A DNA stretch of 64,000 nt from Leadbetterella sp040829825 (GTDB lineage Bacteria > Bacteroidota > Bacteroidia > Cytophagales > Spirosomataceae): assembly GCF_040829825.1 (NCBI RefSeq), contig NZ_JBFOLH010000019.1; one strand, 5' to 3'. Under the pieces are notes generated by a model. That model did no database searches and was not told the origin of the DNA. It was given only the letters and a program-made list of their open reading frames with translations. The translations under genes and the position numbers were made by a program. Shown in pieces: positions 1 through 7,263 of this stretch. Numbering within the stretch: position 1 is the stretch's first letter; every line of letters begins with the position of its first letter.

Positions 1-366
1 TCAACTGAAATGGCACTTAGAGAAGGGAAACCATTAGTGGATATTTTACATCAATTTCAACTTATAGTGGGGCAAGCTAGCTACCTTGTCGCTCATAACA
101 TGTCTTTTGATGAAAAAATAATCGGAGCAGAGTTTTTAAGAAATGAAATGCCAAATATTATCCAGTCAAAAAGTAGAATATGCACAATGGAAAATACAAC
201 TGATTTTTGCGCATTAAATGGACCTTATGGTTATAAATGGCCAAAATTATCTGAACTACATTACAAACTTTTTGGGAAAGATTTTAAAGAGGCGCACAAT
301 GCTGCAGTAGATATTACTATAACTGCAAAATGTTTTTGGGAGCTTAAGCGGAGAAATTTAATGTAA
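1..366 (+). CDS. DnaQ-like 3'-5' exonuclease, 5'-truncated by the window edge
   Basis: The reading frame is open from base 1 (S-T-E before the first Met at 10), so the true start and the ExoI motif (DxE) lie outside the window. What remains shows the ExoII-type segment AHNMSFDEKIIGAEF and the ExoIII-type segment EAHNAAVDITITAKCFWEL, the hallmark of DEDDh exonucleases related to the DNA polymerase III epsilon subunit. Between them is a Cys/Trp-containing linker (about residues 55-90). Such enzymes trim single-stranded or mismatched 3' ends. The gene is AT-rich like the next three genes and is 57 bp ahead of the primase-like gene in the same direction, so it may belong to the same locus. The family assignment is firm; a role in the reverse transcriptase system is inference. 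Confidence 0.8.
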   Translation, partial: STEMALREGKPLVDILHQFQLIVGQASYLVAHNMSFDEKIIGAEFLRNEMPNIIQSKSRICTMENTTDFCALNGPYGYKWPKLSELHYKLFGKDFKEAHNAAVDITITAKCFWELKRRNLM

Positions 367-423
367 TCCTTAGTTGATTCAAAAAGTGGTTAGGAAAGGG
401 TTAAAATGGCTTAACATTATTTA

Positions 424-1476
424 ATGGAAAAAGACAATACTTCAGTAACATCAATTAAGGAGGATATTCTTAATAAAAGAACTTCTTTTCAGATTAACAC
501 ATGGGCTCCTTTTTCGAAGGAAATGACTATTAATGAGGTATTGTTGGAAATACAGTCAAATAAATATAAAGATCAAGTTTTAAACCTGCGGAACTTATTA
601 CAAGACGATAAAAGAGATGAATATTCCAGTCATAAAAGAAATCTTGCAGCAGTAACCTTTTGTGGAACATTTGAAGGCGAAAGAAAAAGAAATAAAATAA
701 AAAGCTACAATTCGATAATTGTTTTAGATGTCGACAAATTGGATAAGTTGGAATTAGAGAGAACGAAAGAGTGTCTACTAAGTGAACCGATTGTGTTTTC
801 TTTTTGGGAGTCACCATCTAAGGAAGGCGTAAAGGGATTAGTGCCAATTCTCTACAATTTTGAATTAGGGAATTATGATTTAGATAAAGTTCATAGAGGA
901 GCCTTTCAAAAACTAGCAATCTATTTTAAAGAGAAACATAGTATTGAATTGGACAATAGTGGAAGTGATACAACCAGACTTTGTTTTTTTTCATATGATC
1001 CATCAATTGTTATCAAATCAGAAGCAATTCAATTTGAAATAACAGAATTAGATTTAGTAGTATCCACTGATTCAAAAGAGCAAAAAAGAATTAAGGTAGT
1101 AAAATTTGCTAATAATAGGGACGCACTTTACAACCCATCTAACAGAAATAGTTCGATGGATAGAAAAACAATGAACTCAATTATTAAATATTTAAGTAAA
1201 AGGAAGTTTTCGATTACAAATTCTTACGAAGAATGGTATAAAGTTGCGATGGGAATTGCCAACTCATTTACATATGAAGTCGGAGAAAGTTATTTTCTAA
1301 AACTGAGTTCATTAGATGGAATAAAGTATAATGAAGTAAATTGTAAAAACTTTTTAGAAAACTGTTATGCATCAAGAAATGGAACTATAAATTTTAGTTC
1401 TATAGTTTATCTTGCAAACAGTAAGGGCTATCTAACAAAAAAACAGAGGGACAGGGGTACCGAGGCGGTGGATTAA
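424..1476 (+). CDS. VirE-N/BT4734-like primase-type protein with PriCT-2-like C-terminus
   Basis: The 350-residue protein has an N-terminal BT4734/VirE-N-like domain (about 60-200). Visible archaeo-eukaryotic primase-like motifs are IIVLDVDKLD (98-107, a DxD metal-binding signature), SPSKEGVKGLVPI (130-142, an SxxGxK/H-type motif) and DTTRLCFFSYDP (182-193). A C-terminal helical PriCT-2-like domain follows (about 248-338: EEWYKVAMGIAN ... SIVYLANSKGYLT). Family members normally occur in Bacteroides mobile elements, often fused to a helicase; here the helicase is absent. The last 12 residues are encoded inside the predicted structured RNA that precedes the reverse transcriptase gene. Base composition is far below that of the genome core. 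The domain call is fairly secure; catalytic activity and a link to the reverse transcriptase are inferred. Confidence 0.72.
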   Translation: MEKDNTSVTSIKEDILNKRTSFQINTWAPFSKEMTINEVLLEIQSNKYKDQVLNLRNLLQDDKRDEYSSHKRNLAAVTFCGTFEGERKRNKIKSYNSIIVLDVDKLDKLELERTKECLLSEPIVFSFWESPSKEGVKGLVPILYNFELGNYDLDKVHRGAFQKLAIYFKEKHSIELDNSGSDTTRLCFFSYDPSIVIKSEAIQFEITELDLVVSTDSKEQKRIKVVKFANNRDALYNPSNRNSSMDRKTMNSIIKYLSKRKFSITNSYEEWYKVAMGIANSFTYEVGESYFLKLSSLDGIKYNEVNCKNFLENCYASRNGTINFSSIVYLANSKGYLTKKQRDRGTEAVD

Positions 1477-1611
1477 AATCTATCGTAAGTTTCACCCTCA
1501 AAAACGGATTTTCACTTGCCAGAGGGCTTAAATGTAGTGAAATACTCATGTCAGTATCTTTGCCAGAATGCAGCCAATAGGCTGACACACTAGGAACCCC
1601 GCCCCTCTGTT
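1442..1611 (+). ncRNA. Predicted structured RNA upstream of the reverse transcriptase
   Basis: This segment can close on itself. AACAGAGGG (1442-1450) pairs with CCCTCTGTT (1603-1611) and GGGGT (1454-1458) with ACCCC (1596-1600), giving a 14-bp basal helix with a small internal loop. Inside are three arms in order: GAG..GGTG (1462-1470) with CACCCTC (1493-1499); TTTCACT (1510-1516) with AGTGAAA (1536-1542); TGTCAG (1549-1554) with CTGACA (1582-1587). TTGCCAGA occurs twice (1516-1523, 1560-1567). The segment is visibly more GC-rich than the genes on both sides and ends 12 nt before the RT start codon. It overlaps the last codons of the upstream gene. Pairings were found by eye; transcription and function are inferred from analogy with RT loci that carry an upstream RNA. 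Confidence 0.55.
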
Positions 1612-1623
1612 CTTTTAATAGGA

Positions 1624-3462
1624 ATGGAAGCTTTTGAAACATATTTCTCAAGTGATGCAATAGTTTCATATTTATGTAAACTAAGGGCAAAGGTTGCGAG
1701 TAGTCGTAATAAGAGACATCTTATACATTTATTAACAGATTCTCCAAAATTCAATTATCACTTAAAAGATGCAGAGAAATATTTGGAAATAGAAGATGAT
1801 AAGGCAAATGGATTTATTAAATATGAAAATCAGTTTTTAAGTCAATTAAACAAACTTTTTCCCCCTAGAAAAAAATGGATAGTGCTTGGTAGTGAATCAA
1901 GGGTAAATAAGCTTAATCAGCCAATTTCAGCAACAGACAGGAACTACCATTCATTAATTAAAACAGTAAAATCTTATAGAAAAAAGTCGCCAAATGAGCC
2001 ATGGCTTATATCTTTAGATGAATTTGTAAAAGATATTCAGTTATCTATTTCATCGGGAACTTATAAAATTGATGTTCCAACCATTTATCCAAAGCTGAAG
2101 AATAAAAAACGACAAAATTGTGTGAATGAATGCCGTCCAATATGTTTGTTTAATCTTAAAGATAGAATTATTCTTAGTATAACAAATAAGTATCTTACAA
2201 GACTTTTTGATCGATATTTTGAAGACTGTTCCTATGCTTTTCGCTCAAAGAAAAACAAAACAGGAATTGCAACACTAACACACCATGACTGTATTAAAGA
2301 TATCCTTGAATATAAAGAAAAATATTTAAATACTCCTTTATGGGTTGTCGAATGTGATATGGAGAAGTTTTACGATACAGTTAATCATAAAACTGCAAAG
2401 GTTCTTTACAATGAATTAATACAAAAGTCTGCAAATACATATCCCATGCTTGACTTTAGTAAACCATCTCATATTTTCTATCAATTTCTTGAATGTTATG
2501 CATTTAATAAAAATGTGCCACTATCCGAAGATATTGAGTATTGGGAAAAATATAATATTCCAAAAGGTAATTTTAAATGGGTATCGGAGCAATTCAAAGA
2601 ACTTGGGTATTATGAGAATATAGAGGATGAAAGAATTGGAATCCCACAAGGAGGTGCTTTATCAGGGTTAATTGCGAATATTATTTTAAATGTTGCAGAT
2701 AAAGGGGTATTGCAATCTGGAGCCTTTTATATGAGATTCTGTGACGATATGATAATACTGCATCCGGATAAAGCAACTTGTGAAGCGGCCAAAGAGATAT
2801 ATGTTGGTATTTTGAAGGGGTTAAAGCTGGTTCCTCATGATTTTGTCGAAAACCTCCTACTAATAAAAGCAAGAGAAAAGAATAAAAGGGAAAGTAAGAA
2901 ATTAGGAGAGTTAACTTATGCACCCTTTTGGGAAAAGAAATCAAAAGGTCCTTACAAATGGGATTCAATAAAGGAAGGTGGTTTTCCCTGGATTGGATTT
3001 GTAGGTTATGAATTGCACTATGATGGACATATTCGAGTTAGAAAGAAATCCTTTTTGAAAGAATGTAATAAACAAAGAGAAGTGATTGAAGAAATTAGAC
3101 AGGCGGTACGCTATGGGGTAAGGAAAAGTAGTGGTTCTATTGGGGAATCTGCTATTCATAGGTTAGTAGGGATGTCTGTTGGCCGTGTAAGTCTAAAGAA
3201 TTATAATACTGTTACCAATGACTTATGCTGGAAAAATGGATTTAAAGAATTAAAATTAAATAAGTATTCAGTAGAGCAGATCAAGCATTTAGATAGAAGC
3301 AGGAATAAACTATATTATCAACTTGTAAAAGAATTAAAGAGTATTGAGGAAGCTAAAGGAAATAAAATGAAACCCAATTCAAGGCAAATAGTTCATTTTA
3401 ACAAGCCTTTTAGCTATTATTATCAAATTTTAGAAAGGAAAAATAAGGAAGAAGAAGGTTGA
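1624..3462 (+). CDS. Reverse transcriptase, non-canonical long type (612 aa)
   Basis: RNA-directed DNA polymerase motifs are clear: a fingers segment CRPICLFNLKDRIILSITNK (about 170-189), SYAFR (203-207), motif A VVECDMEKFYDTVNH (D245), motif B GIPQGGALSGLIANI (339-353) and motif C MRFCDDMIIL (D374, D375), followed by WIGFVGYELHYDGHIRVRK (456-474), a primer-grip/thumb-type block. Motif C is FCDD instead of YADD or YxDD. There is a 130-residue N-terminal extension, an insertion of about 70 residues between motifs A and B, and a basic C-terminal region of about 140 residues. I see no retron-type NAXXH/VTG signature, no nitrilase domain and no maturase-fused HNH. The gene starts right after the predicted structured RNA and is followed by an HNH gene. 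RT identity is firm; a defence-type (DRT/'unknown group') assignment is inference. Confidence 0.9.
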   Translation: MEAFETYFSSDAIVSYLCKLRAKVASSRNKRHLIHLLTDSPKFNYHLKDAEKYLEIEDDKANGFIKYENQFLSQLNKLFPPRKKWIVLGSESRVNKLNQPISATDRNYHSLIKTVKSYRKKSPNEPWLISLDEFVKDIQLSISSGTYKIDVPTIYPKLKNKKRQNCVNECRPICLFNLKDRIILSITNKYLTRLFDRYFEDCSYAFRSKKNKTGIATLTHHDCIKDILEYKEKYLNTPLWVVECDMEKFYDTVNHKTAKVLYNELIQKSANTYPMLDFSKPSHIFYQFLECYAFNKNVPLSEDIEYWEKYNIPKGNFKWVSEQFKELGYYENIEDERIGIPQGGALSGLIANIILNVADKGVLQSGAFYMRFCDDMIILHPDKATCEAAKEIYVGILKGLKLVPHDFVENLLLIKAREKNKRESKKLGELTYAPFWEKKSKGPYKWDSIKEGGFPWIGFVGYELHYDGHIRVRKKSFLKECNKQREVIEEIRQAVRYGVRKSSGSIGESAIHRLVGMSVGRVSLKNYNTVTNDLCWKNGFKELKLNKYSVEQIKHLDRSRNKLYYQLVKELKSIEEAKGNKMKPNSRQIVHFNKPFSYYYQILERKNKEEEG

Positions 3463-3600
3463 AACTGTTAGATAAACGGAATGAAAGTAACGGTTAAAAA
3501 GCACTATCAAAACGCCTCAAAAGATAAAGTCAGAGGGTAATAATGTAGAAGACAATTGAAAGAGTAACGAATAAGGCTAAATCTGAATTGAAGGAGTATA
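3463..3600 (+). other. AT-rich spacer between RT and HNH genes with a small hairpin
   Basis: No credible gene is present. Directly after the RT stop codon AACTGTTA (3463-3470) can pair with TAACGGTT (3488-3495, one U-G pair) around a 17-nt loop. No T-run follows, so it is not an intrinsic terminator of the usual kind; it could stabilise the RT mRNA end. GGAG occurs at 3593-3596, just before the HNH start codon. Confidence 0.3.
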
Positions 3601-4587
3601 ATGGTGGTTGATATAAGCGATTATGAATTAGAAGCTGAATGCATTTATAAGGATGAACATTACTCCGTTCGGGATAATGGAGCAATACTACGATATCCTC
3701 GTAAGGGGAAACGACCAAGACCAACTGATAATCAATGGACTTTTGGCAAACCGAACACTAAAACAGGATATATGGAAATTGCTTCGGTTAGTATTCACAG
3801 AATAGTTGCAACTGCATTCCATGGAGAACCACCAACGAGAGAATATGTTATTGATCATATAGATACAAATAAACGTAATAACAGACCCGAGAATCTTAGG
3901 TGGGTTACAAGATTGGAAAACGTTTTGCTTAATCCTATCACTGTAAAACGAATTGAATTAGTTTGTGGATGTAACGTTGAAGAATTTCTTGCTGATCCCT
4001 CAAAATTTTACAGTAAGTTTCAAGAGCCAAATTACAAGTGGATGTGTACAGTCAGCATTCAAGAAGCACAAGAGAGCAAAGTAAGATTATTGGCTTGGGC
4101 AAAAAGTGATAAACTTCCTTTTGGAGGTTCTTTAGGTGAATGGATATACAAACGCAGTTTTTCAAACAGGTACGTTGATGTAGTTTCAGAGTTGACATCT
4201 TCTCTTACCTCAAATGCCCTTCAAAAAGATTGGAAAACCCCAGCTGAATTTCCTTGTTGTCCACAAGAAAATTCAGATATACCAATTGTAACATATTTGG
4301 AAAGTCTTAAAGTAGGAGAAGTATTTTCAAAAAATCAATATTCAAGTTCAATTATTGTAGATTTTGCATTTTCGAAGGATAAGGATATTTTGTGGGTTAT
4401 GTGTAGAAATAGTAATGATAATGCAACAAAACCTTACACTTTGGCTCAAGTAACCTATGAAAAGCACCTGTTTGTTCACACAAATCTTGGAAGCTTTTTT
4501 AAAAAAGACGGTGCAGAAAAACAATTTACCCTTGTGCAGGGGTTAGAATGGGCTGGTGGAGATACTTTTGACGATTTAATCAGTTAA
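3601..4587 (+). CDS. HNH endonuclease-like protein
   Basis: The 328-residue protein carries an HNH nuclease core at its N-terminal end: SIHRIVATAF (64-73) and VIDHIDTNKRNNRPENLRWV (83-102), with the His-Asn-rich pattern of HNH_3/homing-type endonucleases. The N-terminal region (10-60: YSVRDNGAILRYPRKGK) resembles the leader found ahead of such domains in phage and mobile HNH proteins. Residues 115-328 match no family I recognise; they contain two Cys-containing stretches (VCGCN near 121-125, FPCCPQ near 219-224) and end without a membrane segment. The gene is codirectional with the RT 138 bp upstream and shares its low GC, so it may act with it as an effector or be an independent homing nuclease. 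The nuclease fold is well supported; its role is unknown. Confidence 0.75.
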   Translation: MVVDISDYELEAECIYKDEHYSVRDNGAILRYPRKGKRPRPTDNQWTFGKPNTKTGYMEIASVSIHRIVATAFHGEPPTREYVIDHIDTNKRNNRPENLRWVTRLENVLLNPITVKRIELVCGCNVEEFLADPSKFYSKFQEPNYKWMCTVSIQEAQESKVRLLAWAKSDKLPFGGSLGEWIYKRSFSNRYVDVVSELTSSLTSNALQKDWKTPAEFPCCPQENSDIPIVTYLESLKVGEVFSKNQYSSSIIVDFAFSKDKDILWVMCRNSNDNATKPYTLAQVTYEKHLFVHTNLGSFFKKDGAEKQFTLVQGLEWAGGDTFDDLIS

Positions 4588-4882
4588 GAATACATATGAA
4601 TAGTACTACTATGTCCCTTTCATAACTACAAAAAAGAGCTGCAATCGGCAGGTCTCTATACCCCCCGAACCTATATCGAACTGTTTTCCAAAGGATTTAG
4701 AAAAAAATATTTTTTCACTTGAAAATTGCTGTTTATGTTAGTGCTCAGATTTTGAATGTCCAGTATCAAAATGATCAGGAAGGCCCTCATGGCTGATACC
4801 GCTCCGTATTAAATTTCTGGAATCCTTCTGAAATTCCGGTGAGCCTGATCCCGAATTAAGTGCGGTTAACGAACTGCCAAGC
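4588..4882 (+). other. Gene-free boundary between the AT-rich island and the core, with a possible coding remnant
   Basis: From about 4605 to 4724 one forward frame reads for about 40 codons without a start (ending ...KKELQSAGLYTPRTYIEL and then LFSKGFRKKYFFT before TGA). It looks like the tail of a lost gene that I do not recognise. Base composition rises after about 4770 towards the level of the core chromosome, so the edge of the transferred segment probably lies here. A short inverted repeat (GGAATCC ... AATTCC) sits near 4820-4845. No terminal repeats, att site or transposase were found. Confidence 0.3.
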
Positions 4883-5565
4883 CTACTCAAACCCTATCTC
4901 AAAATATTTCAGAACAGCCTTATAGTTATCCTGAGCAGTAAGACACGTATCTAAAAGATATTCTTTTATATGCGTCCACTCTTGTAAACCCCGGTAATAA
5001 AAAAGTTTTAGATCGGCATCTATAATAAAAGGCACCGTATGGTTTGCAAGACATTCTTTGAACATAATCAATCTGCCGACGCGACCGTTTCCGTCCTGAA
5101 AAGGGTGAATTATTTCAAATTGATAATGAAAGTCTATAATATCTTCAAAAGTCTTTTTTTCAATGGTGCGATAATGGGAAAGTAATTCTTTCATTTTTGC
5201 GGCCACGGCGGCAGGCGGACAAGTTTCATTACCGCCCACTTCGTTAGGCAGCTTTTTGTATTCTCCCACATTAAACCAGTCTTTTTGGCTATCGGATGTT
5301 CCTGACTTCAGGAGAAAATGCAATTCTTTAATAAATCATTCCGTCAGTTTGGATGTTGCTTTGTCAATGATTAAATCAATACATCGGAAGTGATTGGTAG
5401 TTTCTATAATATCATCCACATTTATACTTTCTTTGGAAGCTCCAACGATATTGGTTTCGAAAATATACCGGGTTTGATCATGGGTTAACCGGCACAATAA
5501 TTCCGGGCGGTTCTTTCCGGAATATTCCATTTTCTGGCAAACTCACTTACTGAAATATAGTGCAT
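4883..5565 (-). pseudogene. Fic family AMPylase-like gene, broken by a deletion and an in-frame stop
   Basis: The C-terminal part has the Fic core HPFQDGNGRVGR with its catalytic His and the flap region. Reading upstream on the same frame, ...SKLTE is followed by TGA (5336-5338) and then FIKELHFLLKSGTSDS, which continues the family sequence without a frame change; a single stop codon therefore interrupts it. Further upstream, RLTHDQTRYIFETN is preceded by a junction where the frame changes. In the other frame an ATG at 5565 starts MHYISVSEFARKWNIPERTA then RNYCAG, the helix-turn-helix start typical of this Fic subfamily. About 60-70 codons between the two segments appear deleted. Fic proteins transfer AMP from ATP to target proteins. 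With two independent lesions, a functional product is unlikely, unless the C-terminal part restarts at TTG 5323. Confidence 0.85.
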
Positions 5566-5698
5566 TATTATTGATCATATTTGCCGGTAACGGGATAGCC
5601 TTTATCGGCTCCATCGGTGTAGTTGGCCCTTCCGGGAATCTCCCTGACTGATTTCCCATCTGCAGGTGCTGCCCTACCGGCATTGACGAAACTTTAAA
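5566..5698 (-). other. Possible frameshifted tail of the adjacent secreted protein
   Basis: On the minus strand, in a different frame from the gene ending at 5699, about 40 codons read through without a start: SFVNAGRAAPADGKSVREIP then GRANYTDGADKGYPVTGKYD, ending in TAA TAA near 5570. The composition is protein-like. It could be a C-terminal extension separated by a frameshift, or a remnant of another gene. Confidence 0.3.
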
Positions 5699-6991
5699 TC
5701 ACGGAATCATTTTCTTCAACCCGTCTATATCAAAATTTTTTACGAAATTGTTGAAGAGCCTTTCGGTAGCTCTGCTGTCTTTGCCGGTTTCATAACGGAA
5801 TTGTATTTCCATAAAGAGGGGTTGGGTGGGCTGGCCGTTAGGGGCGGTAAAATAGGCAGGGTTTAAAACATACAGGGCAGACAGGTATTCTTCTTCAGCA
5901 TCATAAAACTTTCCCAGGTTTTCCAGTCGCTTATAGGCGTCGTAGGTTCGGTTGTTATTCTCCACCACGGCCGGCTTCTGCAGCCACTCCGGCTTTTGGG
6001 TGGCCAGCAGGTCTTTCAGTTTTGCTTTTTTGGCTTCATAAATTTTGGGGTAGGCATTTTTATCCTGCTCCAGCAAGGCCATTTTCTTTTTGGCCCAATC
6101 CGCCGTTTCATTCGCACACTCCTTCACCATTTTGGCGTGGTTATACAGGAAGTTGGCTTTTTCTATTTCGAGGTATTCCAGCATGTCTTCCAGGTATTGT
6201 TTCCTGCTAACGGGAATCAATAACGGAACGCCCGGTTTGGTGATGAGGTAATGCCGGTCTACCCAGGTATATGAATCGGAACCACGCTTGTCATATTGGC
6301 TTCCGCTCATCCAGTTTTCCACATACCCCTCGCCATTAATGATTTTCAGGAAATCGGCGTGCTTGTTTTTATAGTCAGTGGAGCGGTTGGCGAGCATATC
6401 CGATTCTGAAATGTACTGCGAAACGTTGCTGGGATTATTTTTCCTGTCTTTTTCAAAACCGGGCCCTTCTTTTGCTTCTACCGGTATCTCGTAACGGATC
6501 TGCCCGTTGATGGTAAATTCGCCTGTACCCCCGGCTTGGGTTCCCGTAGCAATGAAGGGGTTGATATCTACCCGGAAAACCGTTCTGTATTCATCTACTA
6601 TTTTAGGCACATGTTCGGTAACATGGCAGACATACTGGTAAACACCCAGCTGATAACCGTACCTTGCGTAAACATGTTTCCCGTAATTACTGTTACCCCA
6701 TCTTGCAAAGCTTACCCGGGCGGCACATCCCGTAAGCTTAAAATCTTTCCGGCTCGCTTCCTCCAGTTGTTCAATGGCAATGAGCCTTTTCATCATGGCA
6801 TCTCTTTCCCGGGCAGTGCCCTTTAAATTGACAGGTCCGTATTTTGGATTGGTATGGTCGGTATAAATTCCGTCTGCCGCATCCGCCGTTTCATTGCAGG
6901 GTACCTGCGGCGCAACTATTTTTCCTTTGTTTTGGGCCGTTCCATTTTGAAAGCACAGCAGCATAGCTAAACCCGCGATAGATGTCTTCAT
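5699..6991 (-). CDS. Secreted protein of unknown function
   Basis: The 430-residue product starts with a signal peptide (MKTSIAGLAMLLCFQNGTAQ, cleavage near residue 20). The mature part is soluble, without membrane segments, and has a conserved-looking Cys/aromatic region (about 95-135, VSFARWGNSNYGKHVYARYG) and a Lys/Glu-rich helical stretch (about 275-340) that may form a coiled coil. I recognise no enzyme motif and no known family. It is transcribed divergently from the sensor kinase at 7264. The neighbouring degraded Fic gene and the coding-like tail after its stop (5566-5698) leave open that this copy is C-terminally frameshifted. Confidence 0.7.
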   Translation of the reverse strand: MKTSIAGLAMLLCFQNGTAQNKGKIVAPQVPCNETADAADGIYTDHTNPKYGPVNLKGTARERDAMMKRLIAIEQLEEASRKDFKLTGCAARVSFARWGNSNYGKHVYARYGYQLGVYQYVCHVTEHVPKIVDEYRTVFRVDINPFIATGTQAGGTGEFTINGQIRYEIPVEAKEGPGFEKDRKNNPSNVSQYISESDMLANRSTDYKNKHADFLKIINGEGYVENWMSGSQYDKRGSDSYTWVDRHYLITKPGVPLLIPVSRKQYLEDMLEYLEIEKANFLYNHAKMVKECANETADWAKKKMALLEQDKNAYPKIYEAKKAKLKDLLATQKPEWLQKPAVVENNNRTYDAYKRLENLGKFYDAEEEYLSALYVLNPAYFTAPNGQPTQPLFMEIQFRYETGKDSRATERLFNNFVKNFDIDGLKKMIP

Positions 6992-7118
6992 TTTGATACT
7001 AATAAATGGGGATGAATTTATTTTCCAGATACTCCTGGGCCCTGTACCGGACCTGCACCGGTATTCAGGCTGATGCTTCCTTTCCTGCCGGCACCTGCAC
7101 CCTTATCATTTGATACTG

Positions 7119-7126
7119 CAAATGTA
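7119..7126 (-). promoter_or_regulatory. Bacteroidetes-type -7 promoter element (TACATTTG)
   Basis: An exact TAnnTTTG match on the minus strand, with TTG 21 nt further upstream, fits the Bacteroidetes sigma-A promoter layout. It would drive the secreted protein gene starting at 6991 with a leader of roughly 120 nt. Confidence 0.45.
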
Positions 7127-7263
7127 GCCGGGGCCACTTATGCGAGTCAATCCCGTAAAAAGGTGATTTTTGAAAAGCGGATAAGAAATCATTAAAAAAG
7201 ACGATAGGAAATATCCTTTCAGCAGTCGTTATTTGCGATAGCAGCAAAGAAATAATTTACAGT

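Noticed and set aside
1442..3462. Classical retron (msr-msd)
   Set aside because: The terminal inverted pairing resembles a1/a2, but the RT is far larger than retron RTs and lacks the NAXXH and VTG signatures; no branching-G context was found.
1624..3600. Group II intron maturase
   Set aside because: The fingers motifs resemble intron RTs, and ATGAAAG occurs at 3481-3487. However, no 34-nt domain V stem could be formed, no GTGYG intron start was found, and there is no X/maturase or En domain in the protein.
1..4882. Diversity-generating retroelement
   Set aside because: No Avd-like gene, no repeated TR/VR pair with adenine-specific changes and no C-type lectin target gene is visible.
7065..7247. 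Short open frame on the minus strand ahead of the secreted protein
   Set aside because: It covers the promoter region of the gene at 6991, has no family resemblance and no start signal.
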